Source: CAKOSP01 sp964371745
Lineage (GTDB): Bacteria > Bacillota_I > Bacilli_A > RF39 > UBA660
Length of the DNA: 10,410 nucleotides
Assembly (NCBI GenBank): GCA_964371745.1
Contig: CAYJNS010000037.1
Span: 1-10,410, forward strand
Direction: 5' to 3'
Position 1 is the first letter of the stretch; the number at the start of each line of letters is the position of its first letter. Positions 1 to 6,288 of the stretch are shown piece after piece. A program made the translations under genes and the position numbers. The notes under the pieces were generated by a model. That model worked only from the letters and a program-made list of their open reading frames with translations, was not told the origin of the DNA and ran no database searches.

Positions 1-131
1 CCGCATTTTAAAATATTAATTTTTTTTGATTTTGCGATTAAATATCCAAATGGAATTGATCCAATTAAATATCCTATTGAAAAAATAATTACAAATTGCC
101 ATGAACAAAGAAAAGCTACCAATAAATTCAT
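1..131 (-). CDS. plsY: PlsY glycerol-3-phosphate acyltransferase, N-terminal part (runs off the left edge)
   Basis: Forty-three codons are visible before the gene leaves the window. They encode one hydrophobic helix followed by YLIGSIPFGYLIAKS and then INILKCG. This is the PlsY N-terminal signature, where a GSIPFG-type turn precedes a D-x-R/K-x-x-GSGN motif that would lie just outside the window. PlsY is an integral membrane enzyme that transfers acyl groups from acyl-phosphate to glycerol-3-phosphate, the first step of phosphatidic acid synthesis in most Bacillota. The start is the first ATG after an in-frame TAA. It has no recognisable Shine-Dalgarno sequence, and about 22 residues precede GSIP, a little more than the usual 14 or so. 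The start lies inside another reading frame (16-246) that does have a ribosome binding site. Family identity is well supported; the exact start is not. Confidence 0.8.
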   Translation of the reverse strand, partial: MNLLVAFLCSWQFVIIFSIGYLIGSIPFGYLIAKSKKINILKC

Positions 132-246
132 TTTTACTGATTTTGAGTACTTTTAGGTAATTAAATATATGAATTTTATTATCATATATTGATACAAAAT
201 AATTTTGATCATATAAGAAATTTTTAATATTACTTTTAAAATTCAT
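16..246 (-). CDS. Small ORF resembling a truncated YabP/YqfC sporulation protein, overlapping plsY
   Basis: This reading frame encodes 76 residues. Its first 45 or so contain FVSIYDNKIHIFNYLKVLKI, a pattern like the N-terminal half of the YabP/YqfC family (I-x5-I-x-I-x-N-Y/H, then short beta strands). After about residue 45 the family pattern stops and the frame becomes an out-of-frame reading of the plsY 5' end, ending at a chance stop. The ATG at 246 is preceded by GGTGA at normal spacing, so the start looks functional; an upstream TTG at 258 would leave no room for that site. I infer that the second half of a yabP/yqfC-like gene was lost and the remnant joined to plsY. YabP-family proteins belong to spore formation, consistent with spoIIP in this window. 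The match is by eye to a short motif, so a coincidental ORF is possible. Confidence 0.4.
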   Translation of the reverse strand: MNFKSNIKNFLYDQNYFVSIYDNKIHIFNYLKVLKISKNEFIGSFSLFMAICNYFFNRIFNWINSIWIFNRKIKKN

Positions 247-261
247 ATAATTCACCAATAA

Positions 262-267
262 ATTATA
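262..267 (-). promoter_or_regulatory. Candidate -10 element upstream of the YabP-like ORF/plsY
   Basis: TATAAT on the minus strand lies 5 nt upstream of the GGTGA ribosome binding site and immediately after the terminator of the permease gene. No convincing -35 is seen at 16-18 nt. A start 7 nt downstream would fall within the ribosome binding site. Confidence 0.25.
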
Positions 268-269
268 TG

Positions 270-300
270 AAAAAAGAAATTAATTTATCTCATTAATTTC
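270..300 (-). terminator. Rho-independent terminator after the AI-2E-type permease gene
   Basis: A 9-bp perfect stem (GAAATTAAT, 276-284, with ATTAATTTC, 292-300) and a 7-nt loop are followed on the minus strand by six Ts. The stem begins 29 nt after the permease stop. On the plus strand the same stem is followed by CTTTTTG, so it could act in both directions. Confidence 0.75.
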
Positions 301-329
301 CTTTTTGTTTAATACTATTATACTTTTTA

Positions 330-1496
330 TTATATTTGATTTTTACTAATCTTTATTTTTTTCACAGTATTATTACCTAACAAATTATATTTTTCATCAA
401 AAAACTGATATATAACTTTTAATATAGCAAGTACAGGTGTTGCAAAAATCATTCCCACAATACCAAAGAAATATCCAAAAATAAGTAATCCACCTATTAT
501 TACAGTTGGATGTAAAGATGCAGCTTTACCCATTACTACTGGTTGTAATACATAGTTTTCTAATAACTGTACAATTAAAGCTATTATTAAAACCCCAGTA
601 CCAACAACAGGTCCTTGTGAATATCCAACTAATACAGCTACTCCACCACCTATATATGGACCTATATAAGGTATTAGATCTGTTATTCCACAAAATAACC
701 CTATTAATAATGCGGCTTCTAATCCAATAATAGAAAAGCCTATTGTATCGCATATAAATACCATTAAAGCAATTAATAAAGTACCATTTACTACTTTTCT
801 AACTTCTCTTCCTATATTTGATAGTAAAAATACTACTTCAGTTTGATGCTTTTTAGGAACGCCTTTTATAAGAGTTTTTTGAATATTGTCAAAGTCAAGT
901 AACATATAAAATCCAATTATAAAACTTAAAACCCCTGTTACAACACCGGAGAAAATACTACCTAATACACTAAATGCATTTTGGGGTATAGCAGATGCTA
1001 AGTCTTCACCTAGTGTAACAAAATAATTAGTAAGACTAGTCTCAAGTTCATTTGTATTCATACCACTAGCCCCTAAAGTTTCAAGTATTTTATCAGCAAA
1101 TTCAGTAATAGTTGCAACAAGTCCTGGTACCATTTTAATAAAATCTTGTATTTGTTCATATATTATTGGTATAAATAAACCTATAAACAAAAATAAAAAT
1201 ATTAAAATACCTACATATATAATAAATGTTCCAAGTAATCTAGGGACTTTTTTGTTATTAAGTTTATTTACTAAAGGGTTAAAAAGCCAGGCAATTATAA
1301 ATCCAATAAATAAAGGTGACAGAACTTTAATTATGTTGAAAATAAAATCAAAAATAAATAACTGCTGACCAATAAAAATACCGCCTATAATTAATGCTAT
1401 TATCATAAAAAAGTAAATTAATTTAAGTATTTTTTTACCAGTACCAATTAAATCATTTACACCTTTTGAATCTATTTCTTTAGATATTTTCACCAT
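330..1496 (-). CDS. AI-2E/PerM (YtvI-like) family membrane permease
   Basis: This 388-residue polytopic membrane protein has a charged cytoplasmic N-terminus (1-25) and hydrophobic segments at about 27-46, 55-72, 88-112, 176-201, 236-258, 259-270, 283-310 and 330-362. The segment from about 113 to 175 between helices is hydrophilic and probably external. Diagnostic motifs are DLIPYIGPYIGG (273-284), LLENYVLQPVVMGKA (311-325) and the end block LHPTVIIGGLLIFGYFFGIVGM... closing with ATPVLAILK (352-360). These place it in the AI-2E transporter family, whose members include autoinducer-2 exporters and sodium/proton antiporters, so the substrate cannot be told from sequence. The ATG is preceded by AAGGTGAT at good spacing. 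It is a single-gene unit bounded by terminators at 1546-1575 and 270-300. Confidence 0.9.
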   Translation of the reverse strand: MVKISKEIDSKGVNDLIGTGKKILKLIYFFMIIALIIGGIFIGQQLFIFDFIFNIIKVLSPLFIGFIIAWLFNPLVNKLNNKKVPRLLGTFIIYVGILIFLFLFIGLFIPIIYEQIQDFIKMVPGLVATITEFADKILETLGASGMNTNELETSLTNYFVTLGEDLASAIPQNAFSVLGSIFSGVVTGVLSFIIGFYMLLDFDNIQKTLIKGVPKKHQTEVVFLLSNIGREVRKVVNGTLLIALMVFICDTIGFSIIGLEAALLIGLFCGITDLIPYIGPYIGGGVAVLVGYSQGPVVGTGVLIIALIVQLLENYVLQPVVMGKAASLHPTVIIGGLLIFGYFFGIVGMIFATPVLAILKVIYQFFDEKYNLLGNNTVKKIKISKNQI

Positions 1497-1518
1497 TTTA
1501 AGATCACCTTCTATTACT

Positions 1519-1524
1519 ATTATA
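1519..1524 (-). promoter_or_regulatory. Candidate -10 element of the permease gene
   Basis: TATAAT on the minus strand stands 8 nt upstream of the AAGGTGAT ribosome binding site. The region 17-18 nt further upstream (TATTAA/TTATTA) is a poor -35. It follows directly after a terminator, so a promoter is expected here. Confidence 0.4.
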
Positions 1525-1545
1525 CACTATTTATTGTTTTTTTAA

Positions 1546-1575
1546 TAAAAAAAATAAGTTTTTTATAAACTTATT
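1546..1575 (-). terminator. Rho-independent terminator after the 1586-2128 gene
   Basis: Stem AATAAGTT (1553-1560) pairs with AACTTATT (1568-1575) across a 7-nt loop. On the minus strand an uninterrupted run of eight Ts follows. The stem begins 10 nt after the stop codon. Confidence 0.75.
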
Positions 1576-1585
1576 AATATTTCAT

Positions 1586-2128
1586 TTAATTTATTACCTT
1601 TAATTCTTTAACATTTTCTTTAATATTAGTGATTAATATATTTTCCTTAATATAAAACATTAATTCTCTTTTTGCTTTATATGGCATAATTAATATTTTA
1701 AGAATAGCACTACTTTTTCGTTTTGATTCTAAATCAGATTTAAATTCATCAAAATTATCCAAGTTATATGCTTTAGAATATATCTTATATTTTTGATAAA
1801 GTTTATTCATTAATTGTTTATCATTTATATGATTATTTATAAGTTCATAAATAATTAAATCATCATCTAAGTACCCTTTGGGAATTATAGGTAATTTAGA
1901 TTTAGGTTTATTAACATCTATAACTTTTATATTATTATATCCAATGGTTATTAAATTTAATCCAAGTACTAAATCATATAATTCTTGTTCAGTATATTTT
2001 TTAGTAAAAGCATCTATTACATTAAGACAATGAGTATTAATTAAAGTATTATCTATATCATGTATATCAATAGTTAAAAACTCACCTATTCTTTTTTCAA
2101 ATATTAAAGCGTATTTTTTTTCTTCCAT
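1586..2128 (-). CDS. Uncharacterised soluble protein, 180 residues
   Basis: I do not recognise this family. The product is hydrophilic, rich in Lys, Asn, Ile and Asp, with no signal peptide or membrane segment. The N-terminus (EEKKYALIFEKRIGEFLTID) looks like beta strands, followed by a probable alpha-helical middle and C-terminal half; KRKSSAILKILIMPYKAKREL near 141-161 is strongly basic. The ATG at 2128 was chosen over one 18 nt upstream because TTAGGAGTGAT, a near-perfect ribosome binding site, lies 8 nt before 2128 and would fall inside the longer version. It has its own promoter and terminator, so it is monocistronic, and it is divergent from the DUF192-like gene at 2246. Nothing in the sequence or context gives a function. 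Confidence 0.8.
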   Translation of the reverse strand: MEEKKYALIFEKRIGEFLTIDIHDIDNTLINTHCLNVIDAFTKKYTEQELYDLVLGLNLITIGYNNIKVIDVNKPKSKLPIIPKGYLDDDLIIYELINNHINDKQLMNKLYQKYKIYSKAYNLDNFDEFKSDLESKRKSSAILKILIMPYKAKRELMFYIKENILITNIKENVKELKVIN

Positions 2129-2156
2129 TAAAATCACTCCTAACACAGAAGAAAAT

Positions 2157-2185
2157 ATTATATCATATTAATTAACTCAATTCAA
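2157..2185 (-). promoter_or_regulatory. Promoter of the 1586-2128 gene
   Basis: On the minus strand, TTGAAT (2180-2185) is separated by 17 nt from TATAAT (2157-2162). The -10 is preceded by TGA, giving an extended -10 (TGnTATAAT). The expected start gives a leader of about 20 nt that includes the AGGAG site. Confidence 0.65.
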
Positions 2186-2245
2186 CTTTACAATATGTTT
2201 ACGTTCTAAAATTGAATATAAATCATAAATTTTATTGGTGATATG

Positions 2246-2569
2246 ATGAATCTAATATTAAGTAATAAAACATTTAATTTAAACTTACTAAATACTTTTA
2301 TTAAAAAGATATTTTTTTTAAATCATAAAAAGAACTTTAATAAACTCTATTATATTAAAAATACTAATTTAGTTCATACATTTTTTAAAAATGGTAATTA
2401 TGATCTAATTGCAATCAATAATAAAAATATTGTTATATTTTATTATGAAAATATTCCTAAAAATAAATTAATAGAAATTAAGAATGATAAAAAAAATACT
2501 AATATTATAGTATTACCTAATAATATTAGTAAACATATTAAAATTGGAGATATACTTAATATATCTTAA
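2246..2569 (+). CDS. Small DUF192-like protein, 107 residues
   Basis: The second half follows the DUF192 pattern: IKNTNLVHTFF (37-47, the HTFF core), D53 followed by an aliphatic strand, NKNIVIFYYENIPKNKL (59-75), IIVLPNN (87-93) and a closing KIGDIL (99-104). The first half lacks the usual R-x-x-GLM motif and is only loosely similar, so this is a diverged member. DUF192 proteins form a small beta-rich fold of uncertain function. There is no signal peptide, unlike many proteobacterial members. Two ATGs (2243, 2246) follow GGTGAT; 2246 gives the better spacing. The gene is divergent from the 1586-2128 gene, and its stop codon overlaps the stop codon of obg from the opposite strand. I cannot point to a convincing promoter in the 115-nt divergent gap. 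Confidence 0.65.
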   Translation: MNLILSNKTFNLNLLNTFIKKIFFLNHKKNFNKLYYIKNTNLVHTFFKNGNYDLIAINNKNIVIFYYENIPKNKLIEIKNDKKNTNIIVLPNNISKHIKIGDILNIS

Positions 2570-3840
2570 GCTTTATATATAAATATATAATCAAGTATAG
2601 CTACTTCATCTCCTGGTTGTGCACCTAATTTTTCAAGTTCTTCTTCAATACCCATTTTATTTAATTTACGAGTAAATCTTCGAATACCTTCAGATTCATT
2701 TAATTTAGTCATTTTAAGAAGTTTTTCTATATGATCTCCACTAATTACCCATAAATTATCTTCTCTTTTTATTTTATAACTATTAGCATCTTTAAATTCA
2801 AATAAAATATAATCTTCAAACTCTTCTTTTTCAAACATTTCCTTTTTAGGAGTTTCATCTAATATATCAGCTAGTCTTACAAGCATTGTATCAACATTTT
2901 CATTATTCATAGCGCTTATTTCAATTATTTCTTTTTCTGGATATTTTTCCTTGAATTTTTTTAAATTTTCAATACTATTTGGTAAATCCATTTTATTAGC
3001 AATTATAATTTCTTTTTTTATTGTCATTTTTTTATCAAATGATTCAATTTCTTTTCTAATTATTTCATAATCTTCAAGTGGGTTTCTACCTTCCATAGCC
3101 CCCATATCAAGAACATGAGCAAGTACTCTAGTTCGCATTGCATGTTTTAAAAACTTATCGCCTAAGCCAATTCCAGTTGATGCACCTTCAATAAGTCCAG
3201 GTAAATCAGCCATAATAAACGTTCTGTGATCAGCTAACTTTATTACACCTAAATTAGGTGATAGTGTTGTAAAATGATATGCAGCTATTTTAGGTTTAGA
3301 AGCTGAAACTACTGATAAAAGTGTACTTTTACCAACACTTGGCATTCCTACAAGTCCAATATCAGCAAGCATTTTAAGTTCTATTTTTAAAATTCGCTCT
3401 TCTCCAGGTTCTCCTCTTTCACTAAATGATGGAGCTGGATTATCATGAGTTGCAAAAGCACGATTTCCTTTTCCTCCTCTTCCACCTTTAGCTACAATAT
3501 ATTCTTGCTTGTCTTCTGTTAAATCACATAACACAAGACCATTATCTGCATCGTATACAATAGTTCCCTCTGGCACTGGAACATATACTGAATCTCTTCC
3601 TTTACCATACATGTTAGAACCTTTACCATGCTCACCACGTTCACCTTTTATATGTTTTTTATATTTTAAATCTATTAAAGTTTTTAAATTTTTATCTACT
3701 TTAAAAATAATGTCAGAACCTCTTCCTCCATTACCACCATCAGGTCCTCCCATCGCAACATATTTTTCGCGGCGAAAAGAAGTACATCCATCTCCACCAG
3801 AACCTGCGACTACTTTAAGTGTTAATTCATCTACAAACAT
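2566..3840 (-). CDS. obgE: Obg/CgtA ribosome-assembly GTPase
   Basis: This is a complete three-domain Obg of 424 residues, close to the roughly 428 of Bacillus Obg. The glycine-rich Obg fold occupies 1-158 (GGDGCTSFRREKYV, GGPDGGNGGRG, and GRGGKGN at 120-126). The G domain has G1 GMPSVGKST (165-173), G2 FTTLSPNLG (190-198), G3 DLPGLIEGA (212-220), G4 NKMDL (282-286) and G5 ISA (308-310). The OCT domain occupies about 340-424. Obg binds the large ribosomal subunit and links its maturation to GTP/(p)ppGpp status; in Bacillus it is also tied to the stress response and sporulation. AAGGAG stands 10 nt before the ATG. The gene lies just downstream of rplU-prp-rpmA but is separated from it by a terminator and has its own promoter. 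No terminator follows; its stop overlaps the converging gene's stop. Confidence 0.97.
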   Translation of the reverse strand: MFVDELTLKVVAGSGGDGCTSFRREKYVAMGGPDGGNGGRGSDIIFKVDKNLKTLIDLKYKKHIKGERGEHGKGSNMYGKGRDSVYVPVPEGTIVYDADNGLVLCDLTEDKQEYIVAKGGRGGKGNRAFATHDNPAPSFSERGEPGEERILKIELKMLADIGLVGMPSVGKSTLLSVVSASKPKIAAYHFTTLSPNLGVIKLADHRTFIMADLPGLIEGASTGIGLGDKFLKHAMRTRVLAHVLDMGAMEGRNPLEDYEIIRKEIESFDKKMTIKKEIIIANKMDLPNSIENLKKFKEKYPEKEIIEISAMNNENVDTMLVRLADILDETPKKEMFEKEEFEDYILFEFKDANSYKIKREDNLWVISGDHIEKLLKMTKLNESEGIRRFTRKLNKMGIEEELEKLGAQPGDEVAILDYIFIYKA

Positions 3841-3865
3841 TTTTCTTCAACTCCTTAATAATTGT

Positions 3866-3894
3866 ATTATACCATTATATTAAAAAAGTGTATA
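3866..3894 (-). promoter_or_regulatory. Promoter of obg, overlapping the rpmA terminator
   Basis: On the minus strand, TATACA (3889-3894) is followed by a 17-nt spacer and TATAAT (3866-3871). A TGG in front of the -10 makes it an extended -10. The -35 lies inside the right arm of the rpmA terminator stem. Confidence 0.6.
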
Positions 3895-3916
3895 TTACTT
3901 TTCAGCATATACACTT
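3881..3916 (-). terminator. Terminator of the rplU-prp-rpmA operon, overlapping the rpmA stop codon
   Basis: A 10-bp perfect stem, AAGTGTATAT on the minus strand (3907-3916) with ATATACACTT (3886-3895), and an 11-nt loop are followed by TTTT. The left arm is made from the last codons of rpmA, and the TAA stop (3895-3897) sits at the loop/right-arm junction. Confidence 0.75.
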
Positions 3917-4182
3917 GCTTTTTTCTTATCTCTTCCAAATCTTTCAAATCTAATATATCCATCTATTTTAGTAAATAATGTATGATCTTTACCAATCCCT
4001 ACATTTTCACCTGGATAAATTTTAGTTCCTCTTTGACGATATATAATAGATCCCGCTGTTGCAAATTGACCATCTGCAAGTTTAGCCCCTAATCTTCTTC
4101 CGGCAGAATCACGATTATTTTGTGTTGAACCTTGACCTTTTTTATGGGCAAATCTTTGGATATTTAAATTAATATATAACAT
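3895..4182 (-). CDS. rpmA: Ribosomal protein L27 with Prp-cleaved N-terminal extension
   Basis: The 95-residue protein matches L27 throughout: KKGQGSTQNNRDS, RRLGAKLADGQ, GSIIYRQRGTKIYPGENVG and the FERFGRDKK tail. L27 reaches towards the peptidyl-transferase centre of the 50S subunit. As in other Bacillota it begins with an extension (MLYINLNIQRF) that must be removed before A-H-K-K-G so that the mature N-terminus can contact the tRNA ends. The residue pair at the presumed cleavage site is RF rather than the common FF, and the extension is two residues longer than in S. aureus. AAAGGAG precedes the ATG and lies inside the end of prp, which stops 4 nt before this start. It is the last gene of the rplU operon. 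Confidence 0.97.
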   Translation of the reverse strand: MLYINLNIQRFAHKKGQGSTQNNRDSAGRRLGAKLADGQFATAGSIIYRQRGTKIYPGENVGIGKDHTLFTKIDGYIRFERFGRDKKKASVYAEK

Positions 4183-4186
4183 ATCT

Positions 4187-4480
4187 TTATTCTCCTTTAC
4201 TAATTTTTATATTTTTAGGATATTTAATTTCTAATTCTTTTAATAAATCTATCATATTATTAAGTAATTTATTATTAATATCAGTTTCTTTTAATATAGT
4301 AATAATCATATTTTTATTATCTTCAAAAGCAACAGATGATTTATCAAAACTAAACATCGCATTTACAGTAGTATAAATTATACTAGATACACTAGCGCAT
4401 ACTATATCACTTCCATGCTCAGCAAAACCTGCATGACCCTTTATAGTAACAACTTTACCACTTAAGTTAATATTTATCAT
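4187..4480 (-). CDS. prp: Ribosomal-processing cysteine protease Prp
   Basis: The 97-residue protein has the Prp catalytic signature: GHAGFAEHGSDIVCASVSSI (15-34), with His16 and Cys28 as the expected dyad, 11 residues apart as in S. aureus Prp. The rest is the small alpha/beta fold typical of the family. Prp cleaves the N-terminal extension of L27, an essential step in Bacillota, and it sits here directly upstream of rpmA in the conserved rplU-prp-rpmA order. Its ATG begins 2 nt after the rplU stop and has only a very weak ribosome binding site, so translation probably depends on ribosomes finishing rplU. That would keep the protease scarcer than the flanking ribosomal proteins (inference). 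Confidence 0.95.
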   Translation of the reverse strand: MININLSGKVVTIKGHAGFAEHGSDIVCASVSSIIYTTVNAMFSFDKSSVAFEDNKNMIITILKETDINNKLLNNMIDLLKELEIKYPKNIKISKGE

Positions 4481-4482
4481 AA

Positions 4483-4782
4483 TTAACCATTAATTTTTTT
4501 AACTTCTAAAGCTGTGTATGGTTGTCTATGACCTTGAGTTTTACGATATTTTTTCTTTGGTTTATACTTAAACACTTTAATTTTTTTCGCACGGCCATTT
4601 TTTATAACATCACATACAACTGTTGCTCCACTTACATATGGAACACCAGCTTTACCATTTACAAATAATACTTTGTCAAAAGTAATATCTTTACCAGCTT
4701 CTACGTCAAGTTTTTCAACATATAATACATCACCAACTGATACATAATATTGTTTTCCACCTGTTTCAAATATAGCTTTCAT
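4483..4782 (-). CDS. rplU: Ribosomal protein L21
   Basis: This is a complete 99-residue L21 of the 50S subunit: MKAIFETGGKQYYVSVGD at the start, DKVLFVNG in the middle, and the basic FKYKPKKKYRKTQGHRQPYT block near the end that contacts 23S rRNA. The start is the ATG at 4782, preceded by AAGGAGGT at ideal spacing. An in-frame ATG at 4824 lies in the leader, has no site of its own and would add 14 residues absent from the family. It is the first gene of the rplU-prp-rpmA operon, with a strong promoter about 100 nt upstream and a folded leader in between. Confidence 0.97.
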   Translation of the reverse strand: MKAIFETGGKQYYVSVGDVLYVEKLDVEAGKDITFDKVLFVNGKAGVPYVSGATVVCDVIKNGRAKKIKVFKYKPKKKYRKTQGHRQPYTALEVKKING

Positions 4783-4872
4783 TTCATACCTCCTTAATTT
4801 AAGTCGCGCCCTTAAGGTGTTCATAATGAACTTATAACCTTTTTAGTGCGGTTTTAACAAAATGTTTAAAAC
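4783..4872 (-). promoter_or_regulatory. Structured 5' leader of rplU (candidate L21 leader RNA)
   Basis: About 90 nt separate the predicted transcription start (near 4872) from the rplU ATG. On the minus strand I see three local stems: GTTTTAA with TTAAAAC near the 5' end; AAGGT and GTTCA pairing with TGAAC and ACCTT across a TATAA bulge and a TTA loop; and TTAAG with CTTAA around GGGCGCGA. The GGGCGCG stretch is strikingly G+C-rich for this genome. A cis-acting L21 leader that is thought to control rplU autogenously is known in Bacillota (Rfam L21_leader). This element has the right place and size, but I could not run a covariance search. Confidence 0.6.
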
Positions 4873-4878
4873 ATATGT

Positions 4879-4907
4879 AATATATCAAATATATTAGCTT
4901 TTGTCAA
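4879..4907 (-). promoter_or_regulatory. Strong promoter of rplU-prp-rpmA
   Basis: On the minus strand, a perfect TTGACA (4902-4907) is followed by exactly 17 nt and TATATT (4879-4884), with TGA before the -10 (extended -10). It is the best promoter in the window, as expected for a ribosomal protein operon. Confidence 0.85.
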
Positions 4908-4929
4908 TTAAATTCACTGAATTTAGCAT

Positions 4930-4966
4930 AAAAAAACACTAATTTTGTTTTATATCAAATTTAGTG
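4930..4966 (-). terminator. Rho-independent terminator after der
   Basis: On the minus strand CACTAA pairs with TTAGTG, then one A-A mismatch and three more pairs, closing a loop of about 10 nt (4937-4966). Seven Ts follow (4930-4936). The stem starts 5 nt after the der stop. Confidence 0.75.
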
Positions 4967-4971
4967 CTTAA

Positions 4972-6276
4972 TTAATCTTCATTTTTATTTTTAAATTTCA
5001 AAATTATTGGCGTACCTTTTAAATCAAAACTTTCTCTTATTTTATTTTCTAAATACCTATAATAACTAAAGTGTACTAAATTTTTATTATTAACTTCTAA
5101 AGTTATTTTAGGTGGCATTGAAGATGTTTGTTTTACAAAATATATTTTTAATCTTTTTCCTTTATAAGATGGAGCTGGATGTAAGTGATATGCTTCATCT
5201 ATTACTTTATTTAAATCACTAGTTTTAAGTTCTTTTTTAGTGTTTTCATATGCTGCAATAATCTCAGGCATAAGTGTATGTACTCTTTTTTTAGTTAATG
5301 CAGATAAATAAACGTATTGAGCATAAGATGCAAACTTAAATTCCTCTTCTAAAAGCATTTTCCATTTTTTGATTTCAGTATTAGGGTCTTCTATAAAATC
5401 CCATTTATTAACGCATATTACTACTGCCTTACCTGCATCTATTGCATATGATAAGATATGTTTATCATGCTCTATAATACCTTCTTGGGCATTTACTACT
5501 AAAACACAAACATTACTTCTTTCAATAGCTTTAATGCTACGTATTAAACTATATTTTTCAATATTTTCATATATTTTACCCTTTTTTCTCATCCCAGCTG
5601 TATCTATCATTATATATTCTTCTTCATTATATTTAAATTTTGTATCCACTGCATCCCTAGTAGTTCCAGCGATATCTTTAACTATAACTCTTTCTTCATT
5701 TAATAAAGCATTAACCAAACTAGATTTACCTACATTAGGTCTTCCTATAAAACAAAATTTTAAAATATTTTCACTTTCAATATTTTGAGGTGCTATATTA
5801 TTCGTAACTTCTTCTAAAACCTGAGTAATACCTAAATTATGTTCAGCGCTTATAGGATATACTTTTTCAATACCAAGTTCATAAAATTCATAAATAAGTT
5901 CTTGTCTTTGTTCATTATCTATTTTGTTTATTAATAAAATAACTTCTTTATCAGTTTTTCTAAGCATAGAACAAACATGTCTATCTTCTTCAGTTAAACC
6001 AGTAAGTCCATCTACAACAAAAAGAATTTTATCAGCCTCATCTATTGCAAGCTGTGCTTGCATTTTTATATCTTGATTATAATCTTCTGTTCCAACTGAA
6101 ATACCACCAGTATCAATTAAACTAAAAATTTTTTCATTAAACTTAACTTGTCCATAAACTCTATCTCTAGTAATACCAGGAGTATCTAAAATAATTGCTT
6201 TTTTTTCTTTTATAAATCTATTAAATATAGTAGATTTCCCTACATTAGGTTTACCTATTAAACATACAGTAACCAT
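4972..6276 (-). CDS. der: Der/EngA double-domain ribosome-assembly GTPase
   Basis: The 434-residue protein has two tandem G domains and a C-terminal KH-like domain, the Der arrangement. The first G domain has GKPNVGKST (8-16), T36 in the PGITRD switch, DTGG (55-58), NKID (117-120) and SAE (143-145). The second has GRPNVGKSS (178-186), AGTTRD (203-208), DTAG (225-228), NKWD (290-293) and SAL (325-327). The KH domain covers roughly 350-434 and includes HPAPSYKGKRLKIYFVKQ-like sequence. Der is essential and acts in late 50S assembly. AAAAGGAGG precedes the ATG. It starts 12 nt after the engB stop, so the two form an operon, closed by the terminator at 4930-4966. Confidence 0.97.
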   Translation of the reverse strand: MVTVCLIGKPNVGKSTIFNRFIKEKKAIILDTPGITRDRVYGQVKFNEKIFSLIDTGGISVGTEDYNQDIKMQAQLAIDEADKILFVVDGLTGLTEEDRHVCSMLRKTDKEVILLINKIDNEQRQELIYEFYELGIEKVYPISAEHNLGITQVLEEVTNNIAPQNIESENILKFCFIGRPNVGKSSLVNALLNEERVIVKDIAGTTRDAVDTKFKYNEEEYIMIDTAGMRKKGKIYENIEKYSLIRSIKAIERSNVCVLVVNAQEGIIEHDKHILSYAIDAGKAVVICVNKWDFIEDPNTEIKKWKMLLEEEFKFASYAQYVYLSALTKKRVHTLMPEIIAAYENTKKELKTSDLNKVIDEAYHLHPAPSYKGKRLKIYFVKQTSSMPPKITLEVNNKNLVHFSYYRYLENKIRESFDLKGTPIILKFKNKNED

Positions 6277-6288
6277 AGTTCCTCCTTT

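Noticed and set aside
506..753. Open frames on both strands inside the permease gene
   Set aside because: They are alternative readings of a strongly supported membrane-protein gene, with no ribosome binding site and no recognisable product.
2161..2245. Promoter for the DUF192-like gene (TTTACA 2187, TAAAAT 2207, TATAAA 2217)
   Set aside because: No pair of boxes has a spacing near 17 nt, so none can be called.
3509..3883. Long plus-strand open frame rich in Pro and Ser opposite the obg 5' end
   Set aside because: It mirrors the Gly-rich Obg fold (Gly codons read as Pro/Ser on the other strand), lacks a ribosome binding site and matches nothing.
4783..4824. In-frame upstream ATG adding 14 residues to L21
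   Set aside because: No SD, lies within the folded leader, and the extension is foreign to the L21 family. The ATG at 4782 has a perfect site.
5369..5788. 139-codon plus-strand open frame opposite der
   Set aside because: It is an antisense shadow of the second G domain of Der; no SD and no protein-like pattern.
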